NCBI RefSeq assembly: GCF_000982825.1
Contig: NZ_CP011047.1
Span: forward strand, 2,294,001-2,358,000
Direction of reading: 5' to 3'
Length of the DNA stretch: 64,000 bases
Source: Cronobacter sakazakii
GTDB lineage: Bacteria > Pseudomonadota > Gammaproteobacteria > Enterobacterales > Enterobacteriaceae
Of the stretch, positions 8,462 through 16,539 are shown piece after piece. A model generated the notes under the pieces. That model worked only from the letters and a program-made list of their open reading frames with translations. It made no database searches and was not told where the DNA came from. A program made the translations under genes and the position numbers. The first letter of the stretch is position 1. Every line of letters begins with the position of its first letter.

Positions 8462-9382
8462 ATGAGCTGGATTGAACGAATTCTCAATAAAAGCAATATT
8501 ACTCCCACTCGCAGGGCAAACATCCCGGAAGGGGTGTGGACCAAGTGCGACAGCTGCGGCCAGGTACTCTACCGCGCCGAACTGGAGCGTAACCTTGAGG
8601 TTTGCCCGAAATGCGATCACCACATGCGCATGGCGGCGCGCGACCGTCTGCACAGCCTGTTAGACGAAGGGTCGCTGGTGGAACTGGGCAGTGAGCTTGA
8701 GCCGAAAGATGTGCTGAAGTTCCGTGATTCCAAAAAATACAAGGATCGTCTGGCCACCGCCCAGAAGGAAACCGGCGAGAAAGACGCGCTGGTGGTGATG
8801 AAAGGCACCCTGCACGGTATGCCGGTTGTTGCGGCGGCGTTCGAGTTCGCCTTTATGGGCGGCTCAATGGGTTCCGTCGTGGGCGCGCGTTTCGTGCGTG
8901 CGGTTGAGCAGGCGCTGGAAGACAACTGCCCGCTTATCTGCTTCTCCGCCTCCGGCGGCGCGCGTATGCAGGAAGCGCTGATGTCGCTGATGCAGATGGC
9001 GAAAACCTCCGCGGCGCTTGCGAAAATGCAGGAGCGTGGACTGCCGTACATCTCCGTGCTGACCGACCCGACCATGGGCGGCGTTTCCGCGAGCTTCGCG
9101 ATGCTTGGCGATCTCAATATCGCCGAGCCGAAAGCGCTGATCGGCTTCGCTGGACCGCGCGTTATCGAGCAGACCGTGCGTGAAAAACTGCCTGCTGGCT
9201 TCCAGCGCAGTGAGTTCCTGATCGAAAAAGGCGCTATCGATATGATCGTGCGTCGCCCGGAGCTGCGCCTCAAACTTGCCAGCATTCTGGCGAAGCTGAT
9301 GAACCTTCCGGCACCAAGCCCGGACGCGCCGCGTGAAGCGGTGGTCGTGCCGCCGGTACCGGACCAGGATCACGAGGCCTGA
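8462..9382 (+). CDS. accD: AccD, acetyl-CoA carboxylase carboxyltransferase beta subunit
   Basis: Carboxyltransferase beta subunit; with AccA it transfers CO2 from biotin to acetyl-CoA to give malonyl-CoA for fatty acid synthesis. 306 residues (E. coli 304). The N-terminal zinc ribbon has Cys29, Cys32, Cys48 and Cys51 (CDSC, CPKC), and the crotonase-like core has SASGGARMQEAL. I chose the ATG at MSWIER, with AAAGG 6 bp upstream; an in-frame start 25 codons earlier is not supported by homology. In E. coli AccA/AccD is reported to bind its own mRNA; nothing here tests that. Confidence 0.97.
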   Translation: MSWIERILNKSNITPTRRANIPEGVWTKCDSCGQVLYRAELERNLEVCPKCDHHMRMAARDRLHSLLDEGSLVELGSELEPKDVLKFRDSKKYKDRLATAQKETGEKDALVVMKGTLHGMPVVAAAFEFAFMGGSMGSVVGARFVRAVEQALEDNCPLICFSASGGARMQEALMSLMQMAKTSAALAKMQERGLPYISVLTDPTMGGVSASFAMLGDLNIAEPKALIGFAGPRVIEQTVREKLPAGFQRSEFLIEKGAIDMIVRRPELRLKLASILAKLMNLPAPSPDAPREAVVVPPVPDQDHEA

Positions 9383-9390
9383 TAGTCATG

Positions 9391-9427
9391 AAGGGCAGGG
9401 CCATAAGGCGCTGCCCTTCTTGTTTAT
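9391..9427 (+). terminator. Hairpin terminator/attenuator between accD and folC
   Basis: A perfect 8-bp stem (aagggcag/ctgccctt, 9391-9398 and 9411-9418) with a 12-nt loop is followed by cttgttta, starting 8 bp after the accD stop. The T-run is weak, so read-through into folC is likely. Confidence 0.6.
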
Positions 9428-9452
9428 GAACCGTAACCAGGATACGGGCATC

Positions 9453-10721
9453 ATGGAAAAGCAACACCTTCCCCAAGCCACGTCGCCTCTGGCCACGTGG
9501 CTTTCTTATCTGGAAAACCTGCACGGTAAAACCATCGACATGGGCCTTGAGCGCGTCTCGCGCGTGGCGGCATTGCTTGATGTGGCGAAACCCGCGCCGT
9601 TTGTCTTTACCGTCGCGGGCACTAATGGCAAAGGCACCACCTGCCGCACGCTCGAAGCGGTGCTGATGGCGGCAGGCTATCGCGTGGGCGTCTACAGCTC
9701 GCCGCACCTGGTGCGCTACACCGAGCGCGTGCGCGTGCAGGGCGAGGAGCTTGCCGAAAGCCAGCACACCGCCGCCTTTGCGGAGATTGAAGCCGTGCGT
9801 GGTGAAACGTCCCTCACGTACTTTGAGTACGGCACGCTGTCCGCGCTGTGGCTCTTTAAGCAGGCGCAGCTGGATGTCGTTATCCTCGAAGTCGGGCTCG
9901 GCGGGCGTCTGGACGCCACCAACCTGGTGGATTGCGATGTGGCGGTCATCACCAGCATCGCGCTCGATCATACCGACTGGCTGGGGCCGGATCGTGAAAG
10001 CATCGGGCGCGAGAAAGCCGGTATTTTCCGCGCGGGCAAACCGGCGGTCGTGGGCGAGACGGACATGCCGCACACCATCGCGCAGGTGGCGCAGGAGAAG
10101 GGCGCACGACTGCTTTGTGTGAACGACGCCTGGCGCTATGAGGCGGAACGCGACGGCTGGCGCTTTAGTGATGGCGACAGCGAACTGACTCATCTTCCGC
10201 TGCCGCAGGTGCCGCAGCCTAACGCGGCGACTGCGCTCGCCGCGCTTCGCGCAAGCGGCCTGCAAATCAGCGAGCAGGCTTACCGCGACGGTATCACGCG
10301 CGCCGCGCTGCCGGGGCGTTTCCAGATTGTGAGCGAGGCCCCGCGCATCATTCTGGATGTAGCCCATAATCCGCACGCGGCGGGCTATCTGGCGCAGCGG
10401 CTCGCGCAGTCGCCATCCGCCGGGCGCGTACTGGCCGTTATCGGCATGCTGCATGATAAAGATATCGCCGGAACGCTCGCCTGTCTGGAGAGGGTCGTGG
10501 ATAGCTGGTATTGTGCCCCTCTGGACGGGCCGCGCGGCGCCCGCGCCGAAGAGCTTGCGGAACATCTGCAGGCCAGCGCTGTCTTTGATAGCGTGGCGCA
10601 GGCCTGGCACGCGGCGCTGGCCGACGCGCAGCCTGTTGATACGGTGCTGGTATGCGGGTCGTTTCATACCGTCGCAGCGGTAATGGAAGAGATGGACGCG
10701 GGGAGACGAGGTGGCGAGTAA
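9453..10721 (+). CDS. folC: FolC, dihydrofolate synthase / folylpolyglutamate synthase
   Basis: Bifunctional ATP-dependent ligase that joins glutamate to dihydropteroate and then extends the polyglutamate tail of folates. 422 residues, the E. coli length. The P-loop GTNGKGT is at 56-62, and YFEYGTLSALW, LEVGLGGRLDATN and DVAHNPHAA are Mur-ligase-family signatures. The start is MEKQHLPQ by alignment with E. coli. The C-terminus overlaps dedD by 11 bp. Confidence 0.96.
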   Translation: MEKQHLPQATSPLATWLSYLENLHGKTIDMGLERVSRVAALLDVAKPAPFVFTVAGTNGKGTTCRTLEAVLMAAGYRVGVYSSPHLVRYTERVRVQGEELAESQHTAAFAEIEAVRGETSLTYFEYGTLSALWLFKQAQLDVVILEVGLGGRLDATNLVDCDVAVITSIALDHTDWLGPDRESIGREKAGIFRAGKPAVVGETDMPHTIAQVAQEKGARLLCVNDAWRYEAERDGWRFSDGDSELTHLPLPQVPQPNAATALAALRASGLQISEQAYRDGITRAALPGRFQIVSEAPRIILDVAHNPHAAGYLAQRLAQSPSAGRVLAVIGMLHDKDIAGTLACLERVVDSWYCAPLDGPRGARAEELAEHLQASAVFDSVAQAWHAALADAQPVDTVLVCGSFHTVAAVMEEMDAGRRGGE

Positions 10722-11433
10722 GTTTCAGAACCGATTAGTCGGCACAATTGTGCTGGTGGCGCTGGGCGTTATCGTGCTGCCAGGGCTGCTGGACGGCCAG
10801 AAAAAACATTATCAGGATGAGTTCGCGGCGATCCCGCTGGTGCCGAAACCTGGCGATCGCGACGAGCCGGATATGCTGCCGGCTGCAACCCAGGCGCTGC
10901 CGTCTCAGCCACCGGAAGGCGCGGCGGAAGAGGTGAGAGCCGGTAACGCGGCGGCGACGTCGATAGATACCACGCGACTGCCTGCCGATACCGGCGCGGA
11001 TTTGGATGAAGTGCCGGTGACGTCTGCGAAGCCGAAAGCGACGGAGCCTGCGAAAACACGGACTGCCGATAAGCCCCAGAGCAAGCCGCAACGCGATAAA
11101 ACCGACGAGCAGCTCGCGATGGTGAGCGAGGCCGAAGCGCCCGCGCCTGCGAAAACCGCGCCGCCGGAGAAACCGCAAACGCCGCCTGCGGGCAAGGCGT
11201 ATGTCGTGCAGCTCGGTGCGCTGAAAAACGCCGATAAAGTCAATGAAATCGTCGGCAAACTGCGCTCGGCGGGTTATCGGGCGTATACGTCGCCGTCCAC
11301 GCCGGTGCAAGGGAAAATCACCCGCATTCTGGTAGGGCCGGAGGCGTCGAAGGATAAGTTAAAATCGTCGCTTGGCGAGCTGAACAGCCTGTCAGGGCTT
11401 AACGGCGTGATAATGAATTACAGCGTGAATTAA
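10711..11433 (+). CDS. dedD: DedD, SPOR-domain cell division protein
   Basis: 240 residues. One N-terminal transmembrane segment (about 10-27, LVGTIVLVALGVIVLPGLL) is followed by a long Pro/Ala/Lys-rich periplasmic linker (45-160) and a C-terminal SPOR domain (165-240, GKAYVVQLGALKNADKVNEI). SPOR domains bind denuded glycan strands at the division septum, and DedD supports septal peptidoglycan synthesis with FtsN. Translation starts at GTG inside the end of folC, as in E. coli, preceded by GGGGAGACGAG, so the two genes are translationally coupled. Confidence 0.95.
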   Translation: MASKFQNRLVGTIVLVALGVIVLPGLLDGQKKHYQDEFAAIPLVPKPGDRDEPDMLPAATQALPSQPPEGAAEEVRAGNAAATSIDTTRLPADTGADLDEVPVTSAKPKATEPAKTRTADKPQSKPQRDKTDEQLAMVSEAEAPAPAKTAPPEKPQTPPAGKAYVVQLGALKNADKVNEIVGKLRSAGYRAYTSPSTPVQGKITRILVGPEASKDKLKSSLGELNSLSGLNGVIMNYSVN

Positions 11434-11533
11434 GCGGTCTGGCGTCTTTTTAAAAGGCGCACCGAGAAACCGCATCGCGCCACAGACGGCCCGCATACGG
11501 CGCTTTTTTGCCGCCCGCGGGCGTAACGGACGG

Positions 11534-11567
11534 ATGGCGTTGAAGATTTTTTCAACGCCATTTTTTA
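11534..11567 (+). terminator. Strong terminator after dedD
   Basis: A perfect 11-bp stem (atggcgttgaa/ttcaacgccat) with a 6-nt loop and a T-run. It insulates the pdxB-dedD series from the PurR-controlled cvpA promoter 25 bp further on. Confidence 0.9.
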
Positions 11568-11591
11568 TTAACGCGTGGAAAGGAAATCCCT

Positions 11592-11620
11592 ACGCAAACG
11601 TTTTCTTTTTCTGTTAGAAT
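11592..11620 (+). promoter_or_regulatory. PurR box and -10 of the cvpA-purF operon
   Basis: Positions 11592-11607 read acgcaaacgttttctt, a perfect PurR operator. A -10-like tagaat follows at 11615-11620. The arrangement is the same as the known E. coli cvpA-purF promoter: PurR with hypoxanthine or guanine represses de novo purine synthesis by covering the promoter. The -35 is poor and lies within or next to the operator. Confidence 0.9.
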
Positions 11621-11665
11621 GCGCCCCGAACCGGATGTCAGGGCGTTTTATCGTGGGACACATTC

Positions 11666-12151
11666 ATGGTCTGGATAGATTACGCCATCATTGCAGTAGT
11701 GGGTTTCTCGTGTCTGGTCAGCCTCATCCGCGGCTTCGTGAGAGAGGCGCTGTCGCTGGTCACCTGGGGCTGTGCTTTCTTTGTCGCCAGTCATTACTAC
11801 ACTTACCTGGCAGTCTGGTTCACCGGCTTTGAAGATGAACTGGTACGTAATGGGATAGCTATCGCGGTGCTGTTTATCGCGACGCTTATCGTCGGTGCGA
11901 TAGTCAACTATGTGATTGGCGCACTGGTGGAGAAAACCGGCCTGTCGGGTACAGACAGGGTGTTGGGGATCTGTTTCGGCGCCTTGCGAGGCGTGCTGAT
12001 TGTCGCCGCCATTCTGTTCTTTCTTGATACCTTCACGGGCCTGTCCAAAAGCGAGGACTGGCAAAAGTCGCAGCTCATCCCGCAGTTCAGTTTCATCATC
12101 AGATGGTTCTTTGACTATCTGCAAAGCTCGTCAAGTTTCCTGCCCCGGTAA
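11666..12151 (+). CDS. cvpA: CvpA, inner-membrane protein of the purF operon
   Basis: 161-residue inner-membrane protein with four hydrophobic segments. In E. coli it is needed for colicin V production, and it is linked to envelope/bile resistance in other enterics; the molecular function is unknown. It begins MVWIDYAIIAVVGFSCLVSL, as in E. coli. It is the first gene of the operon, 39 bp before purF. Confidence 0.94.
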   Translation: MVWIDYAIIAVVGFSCLVSLIRGFVREALSLVTWGCAFFVASHYYTYLAVWFTGFEDELVRNGIAIAVLFIATLIVGAIVNYVIGALVEKTGLSGTDRVLGICFGALRGVLIVAAILFFLDTFTGLSKSEDWQKSQLIPQFSFIIRWFFDYLQSSSSFLPR

Positions 12152-12190
12152 TCGTGCCGGGGGCGGTCTTTGAATTGAGGAAAAGACAAC

Positions 12191-13708
12191 ATGTGCGGTA
12201 TTGTCGGGATCGCCGGTGTTATGCCGGTCAACCAGTCGATTTATGACGCGTTAACGGTGCTTCAGCACCGCGGGCAGGATGCCGCAGGCATCATCACCAT
12301 CGATGCGAATAATTGCTTCCGTCTGCGTAAAGCGAACGGCCTGGTGAATGATGTATTCGAAGCCCGCCACATGCAGCGTCTGCAGGGCAATATGGGTATC
12401 GGCCATGTGCGCTACCCGACGGCAGGCAGCTCCAGCGCCTCCGAAGCCCAGCCGTTCTATGTGAACTCGCCCTACGGTATTACGCTTGCCCACAATGGCA
12501 ACCTGACGAACGCCCATGAACTGCGCAAAATGCTCTTTGAAGAGAAGCGCCGTCATATCAACACCACCTCAGATTCTGAAATCCTGCTCAATATTTTCGC
12601 CAGCGAGCTGGATAACTTCCGTCACTACCCGCTGGAAGCGGACAACATTTTCGCGGCCATCGCGGCGATGAACCGCCTGATCCGCGGCGCATACGCGTGT
12701 GTGGCGATGATTATCGGCCACGGCATGGTAGCGTTTCGCGACCCTAACGGTATTCGCCCGCTGGTGCTTGGTAAACGCGATGCCGGTAACGGCCGCGCCG
12801 AGTACATGGTGGCGTCCGAAAGCGTGGCGCTCGATACGCTGGGCTTTGAGTTCCTGCGCGACGTAGCGCCTGGCGAAGCGGTGTATATCAGCGAAAAAGG
12901 CCAGCTCTTCACGCGCCAGTGCGCTGACAACCCGGTCAGCAACCCGTGCCTGTTTGAGTATGTGTACTTCGCGCGTCCGGACTCCTTTATCGACAAGATT
13001 TCCGTCTACAGCGCTCGCGTGGAAATGGGTAAAAAGCTCGGCGAGAAAATCGCGCGCGAGTGGGAAGATCTGGATATCGACGTGGTGATCCCGATCCCGG
13101 AAACCTCCTGCGATATCGCCCTTGAAATCGCGCGCATTCTTAACAAACCCTACCGCCAGGGTTTTGTGAAAAACCGCTACGTCGGCCGTACCTTCATCAT
13201 GCCGGGACAGCATCTGCGCCGTAAATCGGTGCGCCGCAAACTGAACGCCAACCGCGCCGAGTTTCGCGATAAAAACGTGCTGCTGGTGGATGACTCTATC
13301 GTGCGCGGCACCACGTCCGAGCAGATTATCGAGATGGCCCGCGAGGCGGGCGCGAAGAAGGTCTATCTGGCCTCCGCCGCGCCGGAAATTCGCTTCCCGA
13401 ACGTCTACGGTATCGACATGCCGAGCGCCAACGAGCTTATCGCTCACGGCCGCGAAGTAGATGAAATCCGCCAGATCATCGGCGCAGACGGCCTGATTTT
13501 CCAGGATCTCGACGATCTCATCGAAGCCGTACGCGCCGAGAACCCGGATATTCAGCAGTTCGAATGCTCGGTCTTTAACGGCGTTTACGTCACCAAAGAT
13601 GTCGATCACCAGTACCTGGAATATCTCGAATCCCTGCGTAACGACGACGCCAAAGCGGTCATGCGCCAGAACGAAGTCGAAAACTTAGAGATGCACAACG
13701 AAGGCTAA
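12191..13708 (+). CDS. purF: PurF, amidophosphoribosyltransferase
   Basis: Commits PRPP to purine synthesis by adding ammonia from glutamine to give 5-phosphoribosylamine. 505 residues. The N-terminal Ntn-glutaminase starts Met-Cys2, the nucleophile exposed after Met removal, followed by LQHRGQDAAGI. The C-terminal phosphoribosyltransferase domain has the PRPP loop VLLVDDSIVRGTT at about 362-374. A good AGGAAAA lies before the ATG. It is co-transcribed with cvpA under the PurR box. Confidence 0.98.
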   Translation: MCGIVGIAGVMPVNQSIYDALTVLQHRGQDAAGIITIDANNCFRLRKANGLVNDVFEARHMQRLQGNMGIGHVRYPTAGSSSASEAQPFYVNSPYGITLAHNGNLTNAHELRKMLFEEKRRHINTTSDSEILLNIFASELDNFRHYPLEADNIFAAIAAMNRLIRGAYACVAMIIGHGMVAFRDPNGIRPLVLGKRDAGNGRAEYMVASESVALDTLGFEFLRDVAPGEAVYISEKGQLFTRQCADNPVSNPCLFEYVYFARPDSFIDKISVYSARVEMGKKLGEKIAREWEDLDIDVVIPIPETSCDIALEIARILNKPYRQGFVKNRYVGRTFIMPGQHLRRKSVRRKLNANRAEFRDKNVLLVDDSIVRGTTSEQIIEMAREAGAKKVYLASAAPEIRFPNVYGIDMPSANELIAHGREVDEIRQIIGADGLIFQDLDDLIEAVRAENPDIQQFECSVFNGVYVTKDVDHQYLEYLESLRNDDAKAVMRQNEVENLEMHNEG

Positions 13709-13819
13709 TCTTTCCCCGTGCCGTCGCCCCTTGCGCAACGCGAGGGGCGAAATCCCCGTTTGCATCTCGTCGCGTCTTGCGGCAAAGTCTCGCTCAGTGC
13801 TCCTTTTCCAGATAACTCC

Positions 13820-14389
13820 ATGAAAAAAATCATTGTCGGCATCTCTGGCGCCAGCGGCGCGATTTATGGCATTCGCCTGTTGCAGACGCTTCAGGCGGTG
13901 GCAGAGGTGGAAACGCATCTCATCATGAGCCAGGCGGCGCGTCAGACGCTGTCGCTTGAAACCGATATGAGCGTGCGCGATGTTCAGGCGTTGGCTGATG
14001 TAAACCACGATGCGCGCGATATCGCTGCCAGCGTCTCGTCCGGCTCGTTTAAAACCGACGGAATGATTATTCTGCCGTGTTCGATTAAAACGCTCTCCGG
14101 CATCGTGAACAGCTATACCGACGGACTGCTGACCCGCGCGGCGGATGTGGTGTTAAAAGAGCGCCGCAGGCTGGTGCTGTGCGTGCGGGAAACGCCGCTG
14201 CATCTCGGCCATTTGCGTCTGATGACCCAGGCCGCTGAGCTTGGCGCGATTATCATGCCGCCGATGCCCGCGTTTTATCATCGCCCGCAGACGCTGGATG
14301 ATGTGATTAACCAGACGGTAAACCGCGCGCTCGATCAGCTTGATATCACGCTTCCTGCCGATCTCTTCACCCGCTGGCCAGGCGCGTAA
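13820..14389 (+). CDS. ubiX: UbiX, flavin prenyltransferase
   Basis: 189 residues. Makes prenylated FMN, the cofactor used by UbiD in ubiquinone synthesis. The N-terminal GISGASGAIYGIRLL is the diagnostic FMN/prenyl-phosphate site; the C-terminal part has LCVRETPLHLGHLRLM and MPPMPAFYH. The start is placed at MKKIIVG by alignment, although the Shine-Dalgarno is weak; an upstream in-frame ATG at 13718 would add 34 unconserved residues. It lies about 110 bp after purF, with a GC hairpin without a T-run at 13725-13749. Confidence 0.95.
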   Translation: MKKIIVGISGASGAIYGIRLLQTLQAVAEVETHLIMSQAARQTLSLETDMSVRDVQALADVNHDARDIAASVSSGSFKTDGMIILPCSIKTLSGIVNSYTDGLLTRAADVVLKERRRLVLCVRETPLHLGHLRLMTQAAELGAIIMPPMPAFYHRPQTLDDVINQTVNRALDQLDITLPADLFTRWPGA

Positions 14390-14590
14390 GGCGCGCCACC
14401 CTGGGGCAAAGCGCAGCGCGGCGCCTCATTTTGGGGCAATTCTGCAAGCGCGATCATATCCTCGACATTTAATCCCGCCTTTTGCGATTTCACGCTCAGC
14501 GTCTGCTGCGCGGAATGCTATCTTCATTCACACAACTTCATTGCAACCATTTTTTAACAAATCATGGCGGTGTATGCGGTTACGTAAAGC

Positions 14591-14606
14591 TGGCATGGGA
14601 AGTGCA
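14591..14606 (+). promoter_or_regulatory. Putative sigma-54 promoter of argT
   Basis: tggcat-N5-gtgca matches the sigma-54 consensus TGGCAC-N5-TTGCA at the invariant GG and GC, with correct -24/-12 spacing. It lies 60 bp before argT. Nitrogen-regulated argT promoters of this kind are known in Salmonella and E. coli. Confidence 0.65.
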
Positions 14607-14665
14607 ACGTCCGACTGCAACACACAACGCAACAGATAATAAAACAGAAAACTTGAGGGTAATGT

Positions 14666-15448
14666 ATGAAGAAGAAGGTGCTCGCGTTCTCCTTACTGCT
14701 TGGCCTTTCCACCAGCGCCAGCGTTTTCGCCGCGCTCCCCCAGACGGTACGCATCGGTACGGATGCCACCTACGCGCCGTTCTCCTCAAAAGACGCTAAA
14801 GGCGATTTTGTCGGGTTTGATATCGATCTCGGCAACGAGATGTGTAAACGCATGCAGGTGAAATGCACCTGGGTTGGCAGCGATTTCGATTCGCTGATCC
14901 CGTCGCTGAAAGCGAAAAAAATCGACGCGATTATCTCTTCGCTCTCTATTACCGAAAAGCGTCAGAAAGAGATTGCCTTCTCTGACAAGCTTTACGCCGC
15001 CGACTCCCGCCTGATTGCCGCCAAAGGCGCGACCATTCAGCCGACTATTGAATCGCTGAAAGGCAAACATGTGGGCGTGCTGCAGGGCTCCACGCAGGAA
15101 GCCTACGCCAATGAAAAATGGCGCGGGAAGGGTGTGGATGTCGTGGCGTACCAGAACCAGGATCTGATCTACTCCGATCTCTCGGCGGGCCGTCTTGATG
15201 CAGCGCTGCAGGATGAAGTGGCCGCCAGCGAAGGTTTCCTCAAACAGCCTGCCGGGAAGGATTACGCCTTTGCCGGCCCGTCGGTAAAAGACAAAAACTA
15301 CTTTGGCGACGGTACCGGCGTTGGCCTGCGTAAAGAAGACGCCGAGCTGAAAGCCGCGTTCGACAAAGCGCTCGGCGAGATTCGCAAAGACGGCACCTAC
15401 GACAAAATGGCGAAAAAATATTTCGACTTTAACGTCTACGGCGACTGA
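14666..15448 (+). CDS. argT: ArgT, periplasmic lysine/arginine/ornithine-binding protein
   Basis: 260-residue periplasmic solute-binding protein with a 22-residue signal peptide cut after SVFA. It delivers Lys, Arg and Orn to HisQMP. The mature start ALPQTVRIGTDATYAPFSSKDAKG and the stretch GNEMCKRMQVKCTW match ArgT rather than HisJ. It is a clear paralogue of the next gene (hisJ), a tandem duplication shared by enterics. A GAGGGTA Shine-Dalgarno precedes the ATG. Confidence 0.96.
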   Translation: MKKKVLAFSLLLGLSTSASVFAALPQTVRIGTDATYAPFSSKDAKGDFVGFDIDLGNEMCKRMQVKCTWVGSDFDSLIPSLKAKKIDAIISSLSITEKRQKEIAFSDKLYAADSRLIAAKGATIQPTIESLKGKHVGVLQGSTQEAYANEKWRGKGVDVVAYQNQDLIYSDLSAGRLDAALQDEVAASEGFLKQPAGKDYAFAGPSVKDKNYFGDGTGVGLRKEDAELKAAFDKALGEIRKDGTYDKMAKKYFDFNVYGD

Positions 15449-15503
15449 TTATCTGTAACGCGTTTGCCGGCCAGTCACCATGTTGGTGCGTGCCTGGCTG
15501 GCA

Positions 15504-15532
15504 TGACGCAAAATGGTGCAGGTTATGCACCA
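15504..15532 (+). promoter_or_regulatory. NtrC-like site and inverted repeat upstream of hisJ
   Basis: tgacgcaaaatggtgca (15504-15520) is close to the NtrC site tgcaccaaaatggtgca, with a perfect right half. That half also forms a perfect 7-bp inverted repeat with 15526-15532 (tggtgca-N5-tgcacca). It lies about 100 bp upstream of the sigma-54 motif, a usual enhancer distance. The NtrC role is inferred. Confidence 0.5.
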
Positions 15533-15621
15533 GAGAAGAGCATGTGTGCATTTCTACGCACCGAAAATGAAAATAAATCTATCTCAGCGCGCATAAAGTT
15601 TTGATTACGAGGCGGCAGTGA

Positions 15622-15637
15622 TGGCACGATAAGTGCA
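15622..15637 (+). promoter_or_regulatory. Putative sigma-54 promoter of hisJQMP
   Basis: tggcac-gataa-gtgca gives a perfect -24 hexamer and a -12 with one mismatch to TTGCA, at exact spacing. It lies 46 bp before the hisJ start, leaving room for a short leader. This fits the known nitrogen control of the histidine transport (dhuA) promoter in Salmonella. Confidence 0.7.
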
Positions 15638-15683
15638 GTTTTTCCGCCTGACATTTAAATATGCGCGTCTGATGAGGATAGTT

Positions 15684-16466
15684 ATGAAAAAAAGGCTGTT
15701 AGCACTTTCTCTGGGGCTGGCGCTGTCCAGCATTTCTGGGGCTTTCGCAGCAATTCCGCAGCACTTACGTATCGGCACTGACCCTACCTATGCGCCGTTT
15801 GAATCGAAAAACGCGCAGGGTGAACTGGTCGGTTTCGACATCGATCTGGCCAAAGAACTGTGCAAACGCATTCAGACACAATGTTCGTTCACTGAACAGC
15901 CGCTGGATGCGCTGATCCCGTCGCTGAAAGCGAAGAAAATCGACGCGATTATGTCGTCGCTGTCGATCACCGAAAAACGCCAGCAGGAAATCGCCTTTAC
16001 CGACAAGCTTTACGCCGCGGATTCGCGCCTCGTGGTGGCAAAAGGCTCGCCCATTCAGCCGACGCTGGAATCGCTGAAAGGCAAGCGCGTGGGCGTGTTG
16101 CAGGGCACCACCCAGGAAACTTACGGTAATAAGCACTGGGCACCGAAAGGGGTGGAGATTGTTTCTTATCAGGGCCAGGACAATATCTATTCCGATCTGA
16201 CCGCGGGCCGTATCGACGCCGCGTTTCAGGATGAAGTGGCCGCCAGCGAAGGCTTTCTGAAGCAGCCGGTGGGCAAGGGCTATCAGTTCGGCGGCCCGTC
16301 GATTAAAGATGAAAAACTCTTTGGCGTCGGCACCGGGATGGGGATCCGTAAAGAAGATAACGAACTGCGCGAGGCGCTGAACAAGGCGTTTGCCGACATG
16401 CGCGCCGACGGCACCTACGAGAAGCTTGCCAAAAAGTATTTCGATTTTAACGTCTACGGCGATTAA
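15684..16466 (+). CDS. hisJ: HisJ, periplasmic histidine-binding protein
   Basis: 260 residues with a 22-residue signal peptide (cut after GAFA). It binds L-histidine with high affinity and docks on HisQM. AIPQHLRIGTDPTYAPFESKNAQG and the disulfide pair region CKRIQTQCSF match HisJ. I chose the internal ATG at MKKRLL, with GAGGA 6 bp upstream; the longer open frame would destroy the signal peptide. It is strongly similar to ArgT throughout, for example LDAALQDEVAASEG versus IDAAFQDEVAASEG. Confidence 0.96.
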   Translation: MKKRLLALSLGLALSSISGAFAAIPQHLRIGTDPTYAPFESKNAQGELVGFDIDLAKELCKRIQTQCSFTEQPLDALIPSLKAKKIDAIMSSLSITEKRQQEIAFTDKLYAADSRLVVAKGSPIQPTLESLKGKRVGVLQGTTQETYGNKHWAPKGVEIVSYQGQDNIYSDLTAGRIDAAFQDEVAASEGFLKQPVGKGYQFGGPSIKDEKLFGVGTGMGIRKEDNELREALNKAFADMRADGTYEKLAKKYFDFNVYGD

Positions 16467-16483
16467 TCCGCACGCGTTTGCAC

Positions 16484-16501
16484 GGCGCCCTGCGGGGCGC
16501 C
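16484..16501 (+). repeat. Perfect GC hairpin in the hisJ-hisQ gap
   Basis: A 7-bp perfect stem (ggcgccc/gggcgcc) with a TGCG loop and no T-run lies 18 bp after hisJ. In Salmonella and E. coli this gap holds REP-type elements that let the binding protein be made in excess over the membrane subunits, by stabilising upstream mRNA. The sequence here is not a canonical REP, but the position and fold fit that role. Confidence 0.55.
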
Positions 16502-16539
16502 GATGGGCCGTGCGCACGCTGAGTACAGGATAAGTCACC

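Noticed and set aside
13725..13749. GC hairpin between purF and ubiX as a terminator
   Set aside because: A 7-bp stem (cgcccct/aggggcg) exists but no T-run follows; it could be chance pairing in GC-rich DNA.
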